Positions 63,633-64,000 of a DNA stretch of 64,000 nucleotides are shown here, piece after piece; position 1 is the stretch's first letter, and each line of letters starts with the position of its first letter. The notes beneath the pieces were generated by a model. The model was not told where the DNA came from, ran no database searches, and saw only the letters and a program-made list of their open reading frames with translations. Location of the stretch: NCBI GenBank assembly GCA_965279355.1, contig OZ257155.1:806001-870000 (forward strand), given 5' to 3'. Origin of the DNA: G965279355 sp965279355 (GTDB taxonomy: Bacteria > Pseudomonadota > Alphaproteobacteria > CACIAM-22H2). Made by a program: the position numbers and the translations under genes.

Positions 63633-64000
63633 TCAACGCTTGCGCGTCGGCATCCCACGACCGAGGCCGATGGCGGCCGAACCGAACTTGTCCCTGACCT
63701 TGTCGATGGTCCGTTCGATCTTCGCTCGCCGCTCCCGCCCGTCATCGAACATGTCCGGTATTGCCGCGACAGCGGCTCCCGTCAGATCCGTCGCGCCGAC
63801 CCCGATCAGCCGGTAGCGCAGGCTGCGCCCCTTCCCTGTCGCGCCGACCTCGCGATCCAGCAACTTGCCAGCGACACGATAGAGATCGTCGGCGAGCTGG
63901 GTCGGCGTGTCCGCCTGCTTGCGGCGGGTCAGGATCTGGAAGGAGGCGGTGCGCAGTTTCAGCACGATGGTACCGCCGGCAAGCTCAGCCCGCTTGAGCC
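63633..64000 (-). CDS. dinB: DNA polymerase IV (Y-family), C-terminal part
   Basis: The last 122 residues of a Y-family translesion polymerase; the catalytic domains lie beyond base 64000. LKRAELAGGTIVLKLRTASFQILTRR is the start of the little-finger domain that grips DNA, followed by LYRVAGKLLDREV, YRLIGVGATDL and the C-terminal IERTIDKVRDKFGSAAIGLGRG, typical of alphaproteobacterial DinB. The terminal residues MPTRKR are basic; no clear beta-clamp motif is visible at the very end. The gene precedes the RHH-PAS gene by 32 bases on the same strand. Confidence 0.88.
   Translation of the reverse strand, partial: LKRAELAGGTIVLKLRTASFQILTRRKQADTPTQLADDLYRVAGKLLDREVGATGKGRSLRYRLIGVGATDLTGAAVAAIPDMFDDGRERRAKIERTIDKVRDKFGSAAIGLGRGMPTRKR

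Overview
The window looks like a GC-rich alphaproteobacterial chromosome, probably a free-living heterotroph. The signs are a divergent set of housekeeping genes, two Bug/TctC-type solute-binding proteins, a DUF4169 protein, MHYT-sensor and ribbon-helix-helix (RHH) families typical of that class, and a palindromic intergenic repeat. The genus cannot be fixed from sequence reading alone. Genes are densely packed; no gap exceeds 300 bases. Four gene pairs share a 4-base stop/start overlap on the same strand.

Bases 1-5814 hold cell-envelope and housekeeping genes: glmU-glmS (glmS cut by the left edge), phosphoglycolate phosphatase, a DUF3108 envelope protein, tRNA-Val(CAC), a Sel1-repeat protein and a CitE-like lyase. 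Bases 5955-10932 hold a pentapeptide-repeat protein, a non-canonical class III nucleotidyl cyclase and a reverse-strand operon of an SRAP peptidase, two CoA-transferase-like subunits and DUF4169.

Bases 11021-21824 are a catabolic block: CMD/AhpD-like protein, GlcG/HbpS, Rieske oxygenase, IclR regulator, beta-hydroxyacid dehydrogenase, TctC binding protein, MetE-like zinc methyltransferase, an orphan CoxL-type molybdenum hydroxylase, amidase and cysQ. A dyad TTCCG-N6-CGGAA occurs in both divergent promoter regions of this block and may be the IclR operator. Next come a secreted caspase-like protein, a ParA-like ATPase, a second TctC protein, a Sua5 tRNA-modification enzyme and an MHYT-PAS histidine kinase. 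They are followed by a three-gene run (FAD-linked oxidase, feruloyl-CoA synthetase-like ligase, acyl-CoA dehydrogenase), then speD-speE behind a hairpin-rich leader. A reverse-strand run has a second pentapeptide protein, msrB and an alpha/beta hydrolase.

The right 40 percent is dominated by a type I secretion locus: a TolC-like channel divergent from a LapB-like ABC transporter and HlyD-like adaptor, a small unknown reverse-strand gene, and one 19.6-kb gene for a 6526-residue protein. That protein has a Pro/Ala-rich linker, a cadherin-like domain, roughly 240 repeats of about 25 residues, and a C-terminal domain typical of type I secretion substrates. The repeats include near-identical 228-bp tandem copies. 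Just downstream, on the other strand, lie an RHH-PAS protein and the end of dinB. A 15-base sequence in front of the giant gene recurs (13/15) immediately upstream of the RHH-PAS gene, suggesting a possible regulatory link. This locus is the most unusual part of the window.
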